A stretch of 64,000 bases of DNA from NCBI RefSeq assembly GCF_029227915.1, contig NC_079889.1:2666001-2730000 (forward strand), written 5' to 3'. The DNA is from Hydractinia symbiolongicarpus. Lineage: Eukaryota; Cnidaria; Hydrozoa; Anthoathecata; Hydractiniidae. Positions within the stretch are counted from its first letter, which is position 1. Each line of letters opens with the position of its first letter. This document shows, in pieces, positions 35,901-46,816 of the stretch. A program made the position numbers and the translations under genes. The notes under the pieces are model-generated. The model made no database searches and was not told the origin of the DNA. It saw only the letters and a list, made by a program, of their open reading frames with translations.

Positions 35901-37746
35901 TACGCAATGCAGAGTTGGTGATTTTGTTCTTAATAAAGTCTTCATCTTTCAGGTATTTCTCCACTTGTGGTTTCTGCAAAAAATGTAGCGATCAATCCTA
36001 AAGCGCAACAAGTTCACATTGAATTTAAAGTGAGCAGTGACGGGGTATGTAGTACGTTGTAAGAATGAGTTCTGATAAAAAAATTTAAATCAGCAAATAT
36101 ATGTGCATTTTTTACCTGTACATTGTTTACCTGTGCATTTTTCACCTGTGCATTTTTTTTGTTTTAGCTCATCGAAAAAGTTGTGGACGTCAAAAAGGCG
36201 TTGGATCCCACCCCCACGCCGCCACCCACACCGCCACCAGATCTTTCAACCTTAACTGTGGAAGGTATATCGCAATACTTTTCTGTTTTTTGCCCTGTCA
36301 TGTATTATTACTTCATCTTCTGTCCTAAAATTAAATTTTCGCGCTCTTTCAATGAGTAATATGAAAATAAACTTTATGAACGCATCAATGTATTGAACAT
36401 GTTAAAAATTACAATTTAAAAACCTTAACATTTACTTTGGTTAAAGAGATAGTTTTATTCCACTTTCCAGCAATTAAATTTTCGCGCAACTTTTAAAAAG
36501 AAATGTTCCACGAACATCCCATTTTCGCGCAGCCAAATGCATGAAAAAATTAGTGGAACTAGAAGTAGCCGCAAATTTTATCTCCTAAATAATATTTAGA
36601 ACCACCAGAGGTACCGCCACCTCGCCCCCCACCGCCCATCGTTGAAGGTTTGATTGCTGCTGATGAATCACAAGAACTTCATTCGATGCTTGAACAACCA
36701 CCAGATGCGGACAACCGAATGGCGGTAATTGATTTCATTTTTTGTTTATATGTTTTGACAATGAATATGTACTCACGACATCCAGCTTCTCTTTAGGTTG
36801 CCGCCCATCAGCTGCACGTTGAAGCCAGCAAGTGGGAAGAAGAAGGCAATCTTCTCATCCAAGCGGCGAGACAAATGGCCATGCTTTTCGCTAAGATGTC
36901 CAAGTTTATCACGTACGTTGTTTGAACAGTTTCTAATAACCAATCATAATAAAACATATATTAACCAATCATGAATCGAGTAATTGGTTTGATATATCCT
37001 AATTTCGTTCATGTACTAAATTATTCATTTATTCATGTGTGTATTTGTTTGTTTTAGAGATGAAGAATACTTCGCAACGCATTCCAAGAAAGAATTAATA
37101 GAGACGGCAAAAATGATTGCGAAGGCAAGCACAGAATTGGTAAAACAAGCTCGACAAATCGCAAACAAGTGTCCAGACAAAAGAATGCGACATGTAAGAC
37201 CAAAAAATGTCTGCAAAATATTTTCTCTCTACTTTCAGTTACTTTGATTGTGTTTATTTCGTGACATACATGATTGACAACGTAAAAAAAGTCTGTACCT
37301 CTCTTTATCACGATGACGTCATGTGATTCTCATCTTCAAAACGAGTACCACATACAGACATGTGAAAAAAAATTTTTTTTTGCAGGACCTACTTCTAACG
37401 ATCGATAGAATCCCAACCATTGCAACTCAATTAAAAATCTTAGCCACAGTTAAGGCTACCATGTTTGGTGCAAACGGTAATTATATATCTCCTTTGTTCC
37501 TGTAGAGCGTAATACGATTTTGCCAGAAGGAGGAGAGTGACGAAGCGTTTTGTTTTTTTAGATCCACAAGCTGATTTAGAAGCCACTGAAATGTTGGTAG
37601 GGTGCGCAGAAAATTTGATGGGATCAGCACGGTCCGTTGTGAAAGACTGTGAAGCAGCGTCGATTAAGATTCGTTCCGGTCAAGGTCAGATTGTGCAATG
37701 GAAACGAGAACAACATGGTTCCAACCCGCTGGATCGCAGATATTAA
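26939..37746 (+). CDS. VCL: Vinculin, complete, 19 coding exons, 960 aa
   Basis: Cytoplasmic actin- and talin/alpha-catenin-binding adaptor of focal adhesions and adherens junctions. The start MPVFHTKTIEQILEPVAQQ matches the vinculin N-terminus, and all 19 exons join in frame to TAA at 37744-37746 (2883 nt). The head repeats carry the family wording (LTFDDAEVRKI, DPYSV, APNRE, LNPGNATIEAHFDLMK). A proline-rich linker follows (about residues 743-795), then the five-helix tail (KWEEEGNLL ... RIPTIATQLKILATVKATM ... AASIKIRS). Length is close to vertebrate vinculin (1066). The extreme C-terminus (QWKREQHGSNPLDRRY) differs from the vertebrate ending but keeps a tyrosine close to the end. The proline linker (PTPPPTPPPDLS; VPPPRPPPP) lacks the phenylalanine-led FPPPPP Ena/VASP site of vertebrates. 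Alpha-catenin was considered and excluded by the N-terminus and the proline linker. Confidence 0.97.
27432..27494 (+). repeat. Perfect 22-bp inverted repeat (63-nt hairpin) in vinculin intron 1
   Basis: Arms 27432-27453 (starts CTGAAGTGAAAACTGCAC) and 27473-27494 are perfect reverse complements around a 19-nt loop. It lies in the sense orientation of the first vinculin intron, so it is transcribed. No clear target duplication flanks it. It could be a tiny palindromic MITE or a microRNA precursor; cnidarian microRNA hairpins are often near-perfectly paired, but nothing here proves processing. Confidence 0.8.
28425..28764 (+). mobile_element. tRNA-derived SINE, family A, copy 2, in vinculin intron 1
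   Basis: Aligns along its whole length to 20005-20344: the same tRNA-like head with B box GGTTCGATTCC, the same core (GAGTTGTCTAGTAGAGCGCG) and the same end (AATATGCACATCTA). A few percent of positions differ. The copy lacks the long ATCT tail. Confidence 0.9.
35100..37746 (+). other. VCL: Vinculin exons 11-19: D4, proline linker and actin-binding tail
   Basis: Coding exons: 35100-35339, 35695-35830, 35953-36044, 36168-36264, 36600-36724, 36797-36912, 37058-37193, 37386-37476, 37562-37746. Exons 14 and 15 encode the proline-rich linker; exons 16-19 encode the tail bundle that binds F-actin and acidic lipids. Confidence 0.93.
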
Positions 37747-38177
37747 CTTCTCCCGTGTGCAAACACTTCAATTTTGATTTATACATAAATATATATATTT
37801 TTTTGAAAAGCTCTTTTTAAGATTTTTGTGCATTATTTGTAAGACTGATAGTACCAAAGTTTGAAAATTGCTGACGAGCTAAATGAACTAATTTTAAAAT
37901 TAATTTTTGATAAAAAAATCTCCCTATAGCTGCCAAATAATTCATTCAATATTTATTATCCGTGCCTAATTTATTCAGTGCACTTAACAGCGAATTGAGT
38001 GGGTTGTGCTTATCGCTCGTCAGATTCATGTCTTATATGACGTCATGTCTTCATTAACACTCGATAAACCACCTTCATATTTTCACTCAATAACCCAAGT
38101 TTATATTTTTCAGAAAGTGATAATCTTAACCCACAATCCATTGCAGAGCATGGCAAAAGAAGAGTAACTGTGACAAA

Positions 38178-38183
38178 AATAAA
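38178..38183 (+). terminator. Candidate vinculin polyadenylation signal
   Basis: AATAAA 432 bases after the vinculin stop, followed by a T/G-rich stretch (TTCTCTTTGTGTTG). It is the first well-placed canonical signal downstream of the stop. Confidence 0.5.
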
Positions 38184-38999
38184 GAAGTCTTGTATTATTC
38201 TCTTTGTGTTGACATTGGAAATTCATTTTTCGACACTAGCTTATACATGTCAGTTTTAGTCTGAGATGTATAAACTAGTGTCTAGTGCTTAAAAAAGGCG
38301 AATAATAATTGTAAAATCTCTTTGTCAATGCTTTTTCCACTTTCCCATGTCAGTACGAGAAAGTCGATGTGTATGAATGACATGCATCTTGACATGTTAA
38401 ATGTTTGCATCCTATCTGCATCACTATTTCCATATTTCAACTATACCCTTTGCCTTTCCGAAAGGCGTGCAGTAAAAGGGTTTTTCCATTCAAAGCAATT
38501 TGCTCAAGATTGTACATTCAAGAATGTTCTTGTATGAGATGGAAGGCAAATTTCCACTTAAAATCGATTTACAAGGCTGTTTTTGGCTATTTCCTGAAAT
38601 TACAAATCGGCATCACTTGCCTAGTGCTCAGCAAATACACGCAAACGTCCGAAAAATGCTTAAAATCGAACGTGCTGACGTCAGCACAAATTAGTACAAT
38701 TTAAGATTTTGATCTGATCAAATAACCTATAAGTGAATTTTGGGGAGCGTTGGAGCGCATCAAATATGTATAGTAATAGCGGAACGACATAAGTTGAAAC
38801 CACATCTAAGTCTTTGTAAAAACGTGTTTCTTGTAGACTAGTACTGGCGACTTAAGACGTCTTTAAAAGTACGGCACTACTTAAATAGAAAAGAGAACTA
38901 GTTTTTGAGACGTACTTTCTTGTGTAAAAAATGTGTGTACCTAAAAAAGAAAAGACGAGTTATAAACGTCTCATGTTTTTAAATGTTCTATTTTACAAG

Positions 39000-39230
39000 T
39001 TCTAAAGCAAGTGGAGAGGTTTGTCTTTAACTAGTATTGCAGCTCTGAGCCTAACTTTTAAGACGGTAGAACTAATGAACTTACCTTTGGGATATTGAAG
39101 AAGAACTACCTTGTTCATCACTAACATACTGCCAAGCAGCAAGCGGGATTCGATTCGCGGTCCCCAGAACTGGCAGCCGCAGACTGTTAGTGATGAACAG
39201 TGCAGACTGCTAGGCGACCACACGAGTCAT
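39000..39230 (-). repeat. SINE-like repeat with B-box-like motif and 15-bp inverted repeat
   Basis: On the minus strand, GTGTGGTCGCCTAGCAGTC resembles a pol III A box and GCGAATCGAATCCCGC a B box, as in tRNA-derived SINE heads. Perfect 15-bp inverted arms TGTTCATCACTAACA (39112-39126) and TGTTAGTGATGAACA (39185-39199) enclose the B-box part, so a foldback element is the alternative reading. Its body (minus strand, around 39077-39127) is homologous to the seed of the intron-15 minisatellite at 5734-5800. The 3' boundary is uncertain. Confidence 0.55.
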
Positions 39231-39962
39231 TTCAGTTTGTATTCAACTTTTTGTTACGGATTGTAGCGACGCCTGTCTATAGAGAATACCATTGGAGACA
39301 TGTCCTGGAAAACGACGCAGTCGCAACGAAGGGGTAAACCAACATATCACACTACTTCGTATGTGTAATTTAGCGATTTTTATAACAAAAGTATTTAATT
39401 AGGTGAGCATAATTAACCATCTTGCTTAGGTTAGCCAGCCTGCTTTGTGGCTGTTTATATGGAGCTTTATCTAACTTGCTCGTCAAGATCTCGAGTAAAA
39501 TGGCAACATCTCGGCGAACAGGCTCGCCCTGCAACCAGGTTGTCTCGGCTTCCATAAAAAAAGTCTCTAAGAGAGAATTATAGCCTAACGTTTCATCGAG
39601 AACAATAATCAACAGAGCGCAACGATCAAAATATTAAGTGAAAAACATCAACGCTGAGATTGGTAAAGTCTGCCTCTAAACAGAGAAGATAAAAGCTAAG
39701 AAAAAAACAAAACAATTCCACTGCATTTTTAATCTTTTATTCCTTAAAAATCTATAAATCAACATAAACAGCCAGTTTTGCCGATGTAGTCCTTCTTTTT
39801 TCATGTCTGTTAGGATGCGCGCGCATATACTTTGTAAACATCCGCAATTCATCTATAATACCTATTTTCAATTTGTTTTAACAGAATTGAGCGAATCGTT
39901 TGATTATAAATCAAGATTTAAAAACATATTTCAAGCAAACACTACTGCAATACTGCTTTAAT

Positions 39963-40018
39963 CAACCTCGTCCCCAGGGCTTGTTAGGCTTTTTATATAA
40001 GCCCTGGGGACGAGGTTG
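39963..40018. mobile_element. 56-bp palindromic MITE with 9-bp target duplication
   Basis: Perfect 20-bp inverted ends CAACCTCGTCCCCAGGGCTT surround a 16-bp centre. The flanks are an exact direct repeat TGCTTTAAT (39954-39962 and 40019-40027). A 9-bp duplication is typical of Mutator-like transposases, but a 56-bp element gives no further class evidence. Confidence 0.85.
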
Positions 40019-42297
40019 TGCTTTAATAATTCAGAAAATTCTGTACAAAGTTGTTGTGCAGTGTAAAAGACAGGGAGAGAAGAAGATAGAGTAAAAAACA
40101 CGAATGGAAGAAAGAAAGAAAATGTATTTTTTATTGTTCGTCACGATTGTATACCAGTATGTATTCTCACTTACTTTTTTATTCATACGTTTTGTGTTTA
40201 AATTGTTTTATTAATAGGCTTACACATCTGCAAAAAATTAGTGATAAGTGGCCTAAACATGGCAACTTTATTTTCCTCCCAAGCTGGAGAATGTTTTATC
40301 ATAATTTATTTTCTTTATATAATATAATTTTTCTATATATAATTTATCCGTCTATTTCTCCGTAGTAGTTACATTAAGTTTATTCTGCCTACCCAGAAAC
40401 GTCATGTTATCTAGGAAGAAAGAAATAGAGAGATATCCTTAGATGTTATATATAGGGTTAAAAGCCGAGACCTTGGTTATGCATGCTTATCCTAAGTTAG
40501 ACTCTGTATAATAGATAAATCTTTTATGTTATCGGGCACCCTTCTTAAGATGAAAAACGTTTTATTAGGAGAAACATTTCATTCCAAAAAAATGACGGGG
40601 GTAAATTAAAATTAACTAAATTTATGTCCGTTTATAGTTTTGTCGAATTTAAAATGTGCTTTAAGTTTGCTATACCGTTGAAAGTCTTCATAAATCAAGC
40701 ATTAACATTAGAAAACAATCTAAAACTCAGCAGTGGGGAGAAGCTAGCTAGCTAGGTACCTAGCTAGGTGGCCAGTTACTTTCACTTTGAACCATAATTA
40801 ACAATAAATAATAACTGACGTTTTGGGTCAAAAAAAGGAGTTTATTCCTTGAAAGTGGTTGTTGCGTGTAAAGTGTATCCAAAAGATGAATCTGCGGATA
40901 CATTAATTAAACTTTAATGTTAGTCTAAAATGACTTCAATCTTTGATTTCGACACTTTAAACCAAATCACGAATTGTTATTACATAAATTACTTATATTG
41001 TATAGATATGCGGTATTTTCAACAAAGAATTTCTGCATATTCATAATGTAAACATTTCTTTAAAAGTTTGAGCTTTGTCACTAGTTGACTGAATTTTTTA
41101 TTTATTTAAGAAGACTACGAAAGAAAAAGCTAAATGACATTACATATGCCATATATTTTCGTATTTCGCGCAGCTTACGAAAAATAAATATCATTCTAAC
41201 ATTCCTTTGTTTATATACCATGCTTCACCTACCGCTAAGACGCGGCCATTTTTAATATTTGTACCTTGAATATCTGCATCTTTGTGGTCACATGCGGCTA
41301 AATTAAAAAGTAGTCTTACAATTTATTTTTAATATCGTGCGTCCGCCATTTATCGTAAGTAAGAAATAGTAAGCAACGAATTTGACGCGGGCACTATATG
41401 CCCTTCCAACCCCCAACCCCCATATACCAGAGTTAAATCGTGTTTGTACGTTTTAACCCTAAATATGCAGGGACTGTTTTCCAGGACAGTTGTTTATAAT
41501 ATTAACCTTGAGGTTTTGAAGGAGGGAAGAAATATCAAAATCACGTGTGAGAGGATTTCCTGAGCGTGAGTGGTTTGAGAGATGTAGGATGAGATTAAAA
41601 GACTAGAATAATTGAAAACAAAATATTAATTAAAAATAAACACAGCTGTTGAAGGTTCTTGTTTCTAAAAAAAAAAATTAGTTATAAAACTTACTGGTAG
41701 ACAGTTTGTAACTTTCTTAGTTAAAGTATCACGTGTTACTTCTGGCAGTAAATACGTTAATCGTGTGAAGAATTTCTATACTTTTATTGTGAAATATCTT
41801 TGCTAGATAGAACACACTGGTGGTGCAGGTGTCGTGCATTACACCTAACTGATTGTGTTTAATATGAACCCCATTTCGTCCTGGGTCAGGGGGAAGGATT
41901 CCTCCCTCTTAATAAATTCATTATAACAACTATTTTTTGCCATGTTGCACAGCTATGATAATACACCTCCTAAAGCTTTAGATATTTACTATTACTTCAA
42001 AATACCCCTTGAATTAATATGAAACGTTTTTATGGAGTGCATTCCAGTTTGTTTTGAAGTCTTCCAGTACATTTTTGTGAGATCATTTATGTTAAAACCT
42101 CGTATATGACTAAGATATGCAAGTTTCTTTTTCTTTAGGAGATACACATAATTTGTAAATACGTTGACAAATAACATGTTGGCATTTCGCATCAAACCTT
42201 TCATGTTAACGGAAGATTTTATTTGTAATTAGGAGAATGTTGGCATTTCGCATTTATCAAAGCGTATCTTCCAGCAGTAACAATTTTTGTTATTTAG

Positions 42298-45200
42298 ATA
42301 TGGCTTCAGTGAAGCGTCAACCTGCGAATCAAAACACAAATGCAAAGAAACAAAAACATCCGCCACATTTGCTTACATCAGCATGAGCAAAGTCGACAAT
42401 GTAAAGTTAAATGGCACAATACTATCAAGCCAATACGTCAACACTAAAGCAGCATGTAATAAACTATGCGCAATGCATGATGGATGTCTTTCAACTAACG
42501 TTGGACCAAACAATATATCAACGTTGGCTTGTGAATTACTTGCTGAAGACAAATACACTAATGTGTCGCAACTGGTCAATGCAACAGGATGGGTGCTATT
42601 CACTGCAGCGGTGAGATTGGACAGATTAAAAAAAATAAACCTTTATCAAGACATTTAGGAACAAAATTATTCTTACTTGTCCCTAGGAGGATAGACAACA
42701 CTTTTAACGTTCCACAAACTTTAAAATGGCGATTTTCAAGCCCTTCACATGAATGTTTCTCATCTGATTTGTTGATGTACCAAGATACAAGTTATTTACA
42801 ACGTTTAATTGCTACAATAAGCACAATGAAGGTCAATCTGACATCCAAGCACTAGCTTTTCCCGCCTTTCGTTTGTTAGGAGAAAATTACTTTGATCATA
42901 TTTTTAGTAAAAAATTAAACAATAAAGAATTTGAATAGATATCAATAGCTGCTAAATAATAGGGTTTTCTTTCTCTATATCTCTCCTTCTAGTTTGCCCC
43001 ATAAATATTCTTATGTTATAGAATGCCTGCGATGATAATCCATGTAAAGGAACATGTCTGCCGAATCATCTTGATAACACACATATATGCTTCCCACCAA
43101 ACGGTAAGCTAGTCTTTAATACACAATCTTCGCAAGCACTATAGAGTGATTTAGTATGTAAATGATATGAGGTATTTAATTATTTTTTTTTCACAAGTAA
43201 AACGTTACCTTGAAAACCTATTGCGGCGAAGGACCTGTGGCATTTTTTTTAAAGTTGTGCATTTGAAGGTGAAAAATAAGTTGTATTCTCATTTTCTTCA
43301 TTTAAGCTTATTACCAACCGTTGTTAAATTTCACATTTGACAACAGCTTTGAATGTTTCGCTTGCAACACAACAGCTTTCTGGGGAGATGGGGTACGAAT
43401 AAATGATCCTGGTCGAATCACTAAAGTGTTGTATTTTCCAGACACCGTTGGTGGAGCAATCAATAGGGTTTTATACCCTGAGGGCTGTTTCAAGTATTGA
43501 TTTTCTTGCATAAAAAATATACCTTATAAATAAAAATAAGTCGGCAAAAAGTGACTAATATTTTTTACCGACTTAAATTTTTGCCGTCATTTTTTTTTTC
43601 CGAACTAACTTTTTTGCCGACTTTTTTCCGACTATTTTTTGCCGATTTTTCTTTTTTGTTGCCAATTCTTATCAGTTTTATGCAATTATTCTTTATTAGT
43701 TACTAAATTCAAAACTTACTCGGCAAAAATGGACTAAATTCAAAAATTTAGTCTGCAAAAAGTGACTAAATTTTGTCCAAGTGACTAATATTTTTGCCGA
43801 CTTTTTATTTTTGCCGACTATTTTTTTTGCCCGACTTTTTTTTTACCGATAAAGTATTATAGAGTATAAACAGCTGTGTTTCTTGTATACTGATTCGTTG
43901 ACCGTTTAGTGTTTTGGTGTAGCTAGGGAATCGTTCAAAACAAATGTTAGAGTAGTAAATAAGGTATGTTAATTAACAAATTTTAACAGACTAATTCTAT
44001 TATAGACATTTATCATCGGCGTTTCCTGGCAATTGTGACAGCAACGGCTTTGTATTCTCATTTTGGTATAGAACGTTTATGCGCCACCCTAACGATGTAG
44101 CTATTTTAAACCGTGACGTAAATGGCTTTGCAGTCGCTTTGACTAAAAGAAACGCACAAAAATCTCCAACATGGCATTTTATTCTCAGAACTGAAAAAAA
44201 CAGATATAAAGTTATGTCTCACCCGGGTCCCGACGCTTCGCAATGGGTTCACTTACTATTTAAATTCGACATTGCGAATGATTTGTTTTCTGTTTACATG
44301 AATGGTAAACACACGGTTGATGGCAAAAAAGAAACAAGAAATATTGCTCGTAAGAAGTTGATCTTTTATTGCAATCTGTCTACAGATAAAGATATTTGCA
44401 ACAAAAGGATAAATAAAAGTTTTAATTGCTTTATGCTTACATAAGCAGTTAAGAAAGTATTTTATAATGATAGCTTCAAAAATTTGTAACCGTCCGCTAT
44501 AACTGAATAACTAAATATCGTTCTGGTGCAGCACGGCATAAATGCACCTACGACTAGGGCTTGTCTATACTTACTTGTCTAGAAGGCTCACTGTATTTAA
44601 TTATCCAGTCAACTTGACGTCGTTAAAAAACGGCAAGGAAAATATAAAGTGGTGCTTAAAGCGAGCTCAGTTGACCATGACAAGTTGACGCGTAGATAGT
44701 AAGGTAAGACTAGTTTTAGATATCAACTGACTTTTATGTCAAATCTAATGTTTTAAAATTACCTTAGGTAAAGAGATAGGAGTCACTGACGTACGTTTTA
44801 CTTTGTACAACGGGAAGAGAAAGAGATATACCGGAATGTTCGATGACATTCTGTATTACAATCGTCTGCTTTCAAATAAAGAAATTCTCACTCTGCACAA
44901 AGTAAGTTCGCACTATAATCCTAACCTGTGAGCAAACTTTTGCAGATCTATTTGAGGGGTGGGGTCTCAACATTTATCTCAAATGAAACTTTTACTTTTA
45001 GGAGCAATCAACGCATTGATAACAAAGGATGTTACAAATCAAAGTTTGCTTAGATGATGAAGAAAGACATTGAATTTATTAGTTGGTCTTTTAATGATAA
45101 AAGTATTCAAAGGATTAAGATTAAAAAAACCCTCAGTTATAAGTATTTTAAAGGATAATTCAAACACTATTATATCATTAAAAATTATTTCGTCGCATTC

Positions 45201-45492
45201 ACTTTTATCAACGTTGGAATTATGACAATGCAATCACGAAATGTCTTCCAACACTGGTAAAAACCAAGTTTTATTTATTATGTGTGATACTAGAAATATT
45301 ATGTATTTAAACCGACACTACAGAAAGGAAATAATCAGAGAGTTGTATTCTGTTTACTTGTTTTACCCTGTCTTAAAGAATATATGTTCTTTTTTCTTGT
45401 CTTTGTAATGACAGAAGATTCTGCATGCTTCTGTTATAAAAGAAAGACATCTTGGATTTTTACACACAACACAAACAAAATGCTGTCAATAA
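42298..45492 (+). CDS. Secreted PAN/EGF-like/LamG-domain protein, first exon(s) missing
   Basis: Six exons join in frame to a TAA stop: 42298-42610, 43022-43103, 43307-43493, 44006-44349, 44768-44901, 45415-45492 (378 residues). Exon 1 of this set encodes a PAN/apple-like domain (CNKLCAMHDGCLSTN ... LACELL) with several N-glycosylation sequons. Exon 2 encodes a short EGF-like Cys pattern (CDDNPCKGTC). Exons 3-5 encode a laminin-G/pentraxin-like jelly roll (FVFSFWYRT; WVHLLFKFD; FDDILYYNRLLSNKEI). The first visible exon starts in phase and follows an acceptor, so an upstream exon with the start and probably a signal peptide is missing. The last exon is chosen for its strong pyrimidine tract and a nearby AATAAA. 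Such domain mixes are common in cnidarian extracellular proteins; the ligand is unknown. Confidence 0.78.
43535..43850. repeat. Degenerate TTTTTGCCGACT repeat in an intron
   Basis: Irregular direct and inverted copies of a short phrase (TTTTTGCCGACT and AGTCGGCAAAAA-like), interspersed with AGTGACTAATATT. It lies in the intron between 43493 and 44006. Period is irregular (roughly 12-30 bp), so it is a cryptic simple repeat rather than a clean minisatellite. Confidence 0.65.
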
Positions 45493-45522
45493 TACTCTAC
45501 CTTATTTCTCCAAAACGTACTC

Positions 45523-45528
45523 AATAAA
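45523..45528 (+). terminator. Polyadenylation signal of the PAN/LamG gene
   Basis: AATAAA 31 bases after the chosen stop, with a second AATAAA at about 45543. The piggyBac insertion site (TTAA, 45577) is only about 50 bp further on. Confidence 0.55.
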
Positions 45529-45659
45529 TTTTTTTAATGCACAATAAAATGCGAATTGTTTCTAAAGGCTGGCGCGTTAACTCTTTCTATACCACGTGAA
45601 TTTCATGGTAAATTTGGTAGCCCTTGAAAAAGCCTCATATCTTTTGATTGAAACATTAT

Positions 45660-46720
45660 TAGGAAATCTATGACCCCTCAAAAGAAAGGTAAAAGATCAA
45701 GGATTCCAAATAAAAAAAAAAATTTCAAAATTCATAATGGCCAAAATCCATAATGGCGGAAAAGCTGTTGAAATTTTTAGAGAAAATGGTAAGTTTTTAT
45801 ATTCTCTTGTTTCTAACTTGTTTTCACATAGTTGTAGGGTGATTTCTTTGCTTAAAAAGTTGTACCCCATTATATTTCTGACACTTTACAAAAAATTTCA
45901 GGTCAAAAGGACTATTAGTTCCGGAGTTATGGTCAAATTAAGCCGGTTTCTTATTTTAGTAAGAATGTAACCGTAAAATATTCATAAAAAATGGAAAAGT
46001 GTACCCTAAATAAAGTCTAATAACATAATACTTACTAGTTCCTAGAAAGTCAATGACCCCTCAAAAGAAAGGTAATGTATCAAAGATTTTTATTGTGAAA
46101 AAAAAAAGAAAATCTAAACCGGTTGAAATCCATAATGGCGGAAAAGATGTGAAAATTTCTTCAAAATTGTGCGTAAAAATGAATTATTTGATCAAAAAAT
46201 GACTTCCACTTGGTTTTAGAGTGATGTTTTTGCTTACAAAGTTGTACCCCATTATATTTCTGACACTTTGCAAAAAATTTCAGGTCCAAAGGACTATTAG
46301 TTCCGGAGATATGGTCAAACTAAGCCGGTTTCTTATTTTAGTAAAAATGTAACCGTAAAATATTCATAAAAAATGGAAAAGTGTACCCTAAATAAAGTCT
46401 AATAACATAATACTTACTAGTTCCTAGAAAGTCAATGACCCCTCAAAAGAAAGGTAATGTATCAAAGATTTAATTTTGAAGAAAAAAAAGAAAATCTAAA
46501 CCCATTGAAATCCATAATGGCGGAAAAGCTGTGAAAATTTCTTCAAAATTGTGCGTAAAAATGAATTATTTGATCAAAAAATGACTTCCACTTGGTTTTA
46601 GAGTGATATTTTTGCTAACAAAGTTGTACCCCATTAAAATTCTGACACCTTGCAAAAAATTTCACGTCCAAAAGACAATTAGTTCCGGAGATATGGTCAC
46701 ATGAAGCAGCCTCCTCCTAT
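45660..46720. repeat. 382-bp tandem repeat, about 2.7 copies, inside the piggyBac element
   Basis: GTTGTACCCCATTA starts at 45859, 46241 and 46623, exactly 382 bp apart each time; ATGACCCCTCAAAAGAAAGG recurs near 45668, 46052 and 46434. Copies 2 and 3 are more alike than copy 1. They fill the side of the element 3' of the transposase remnant. Small reading frames across them are not credible genes. Confidence 0.9.
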
Positions 46721-46816
46721 TTAGAGAATTATCGTAAACCGATGAATAATCGGTTCAAATCCTAATAAAGAACAGGAATACAAACAAAAGAAAATTTGCA
46801 CAAATGAATGTTTTTC

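Larger units (their letters stand above)
37747..42297. other. 4.5 kb intergenic region with scattered small repeats
   Basis: Starts with the vinculin 3' UTR. Contains the hairpin/SINE-like repeat at 39000-39230 and a palindromic MITE at 39963-40018, each listed separately. The phrase TGTTGGCATTTCGCAT occurs twice (42178 and 42239). The first exon(s) of the PAN/LamG gene must lie here or between here and its first visible exon, but I could not identify them. No other gene is recognised. Confidence 0.5.

Noticed and set aside
26939-37746. Alpha-catenin instead of vinculin
   Set aside because: The N-terminus (MPVFHTKTIE), the proline-rich linker and the tail wording are vinculin-specific.
44520-44740. 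Possible inverted repeat around GTCAACTTGACGTC and GACAAGTTGACGCG in an intron
   Set aside because: Complementarity is short and offset; I could not define ends or a target duplication.
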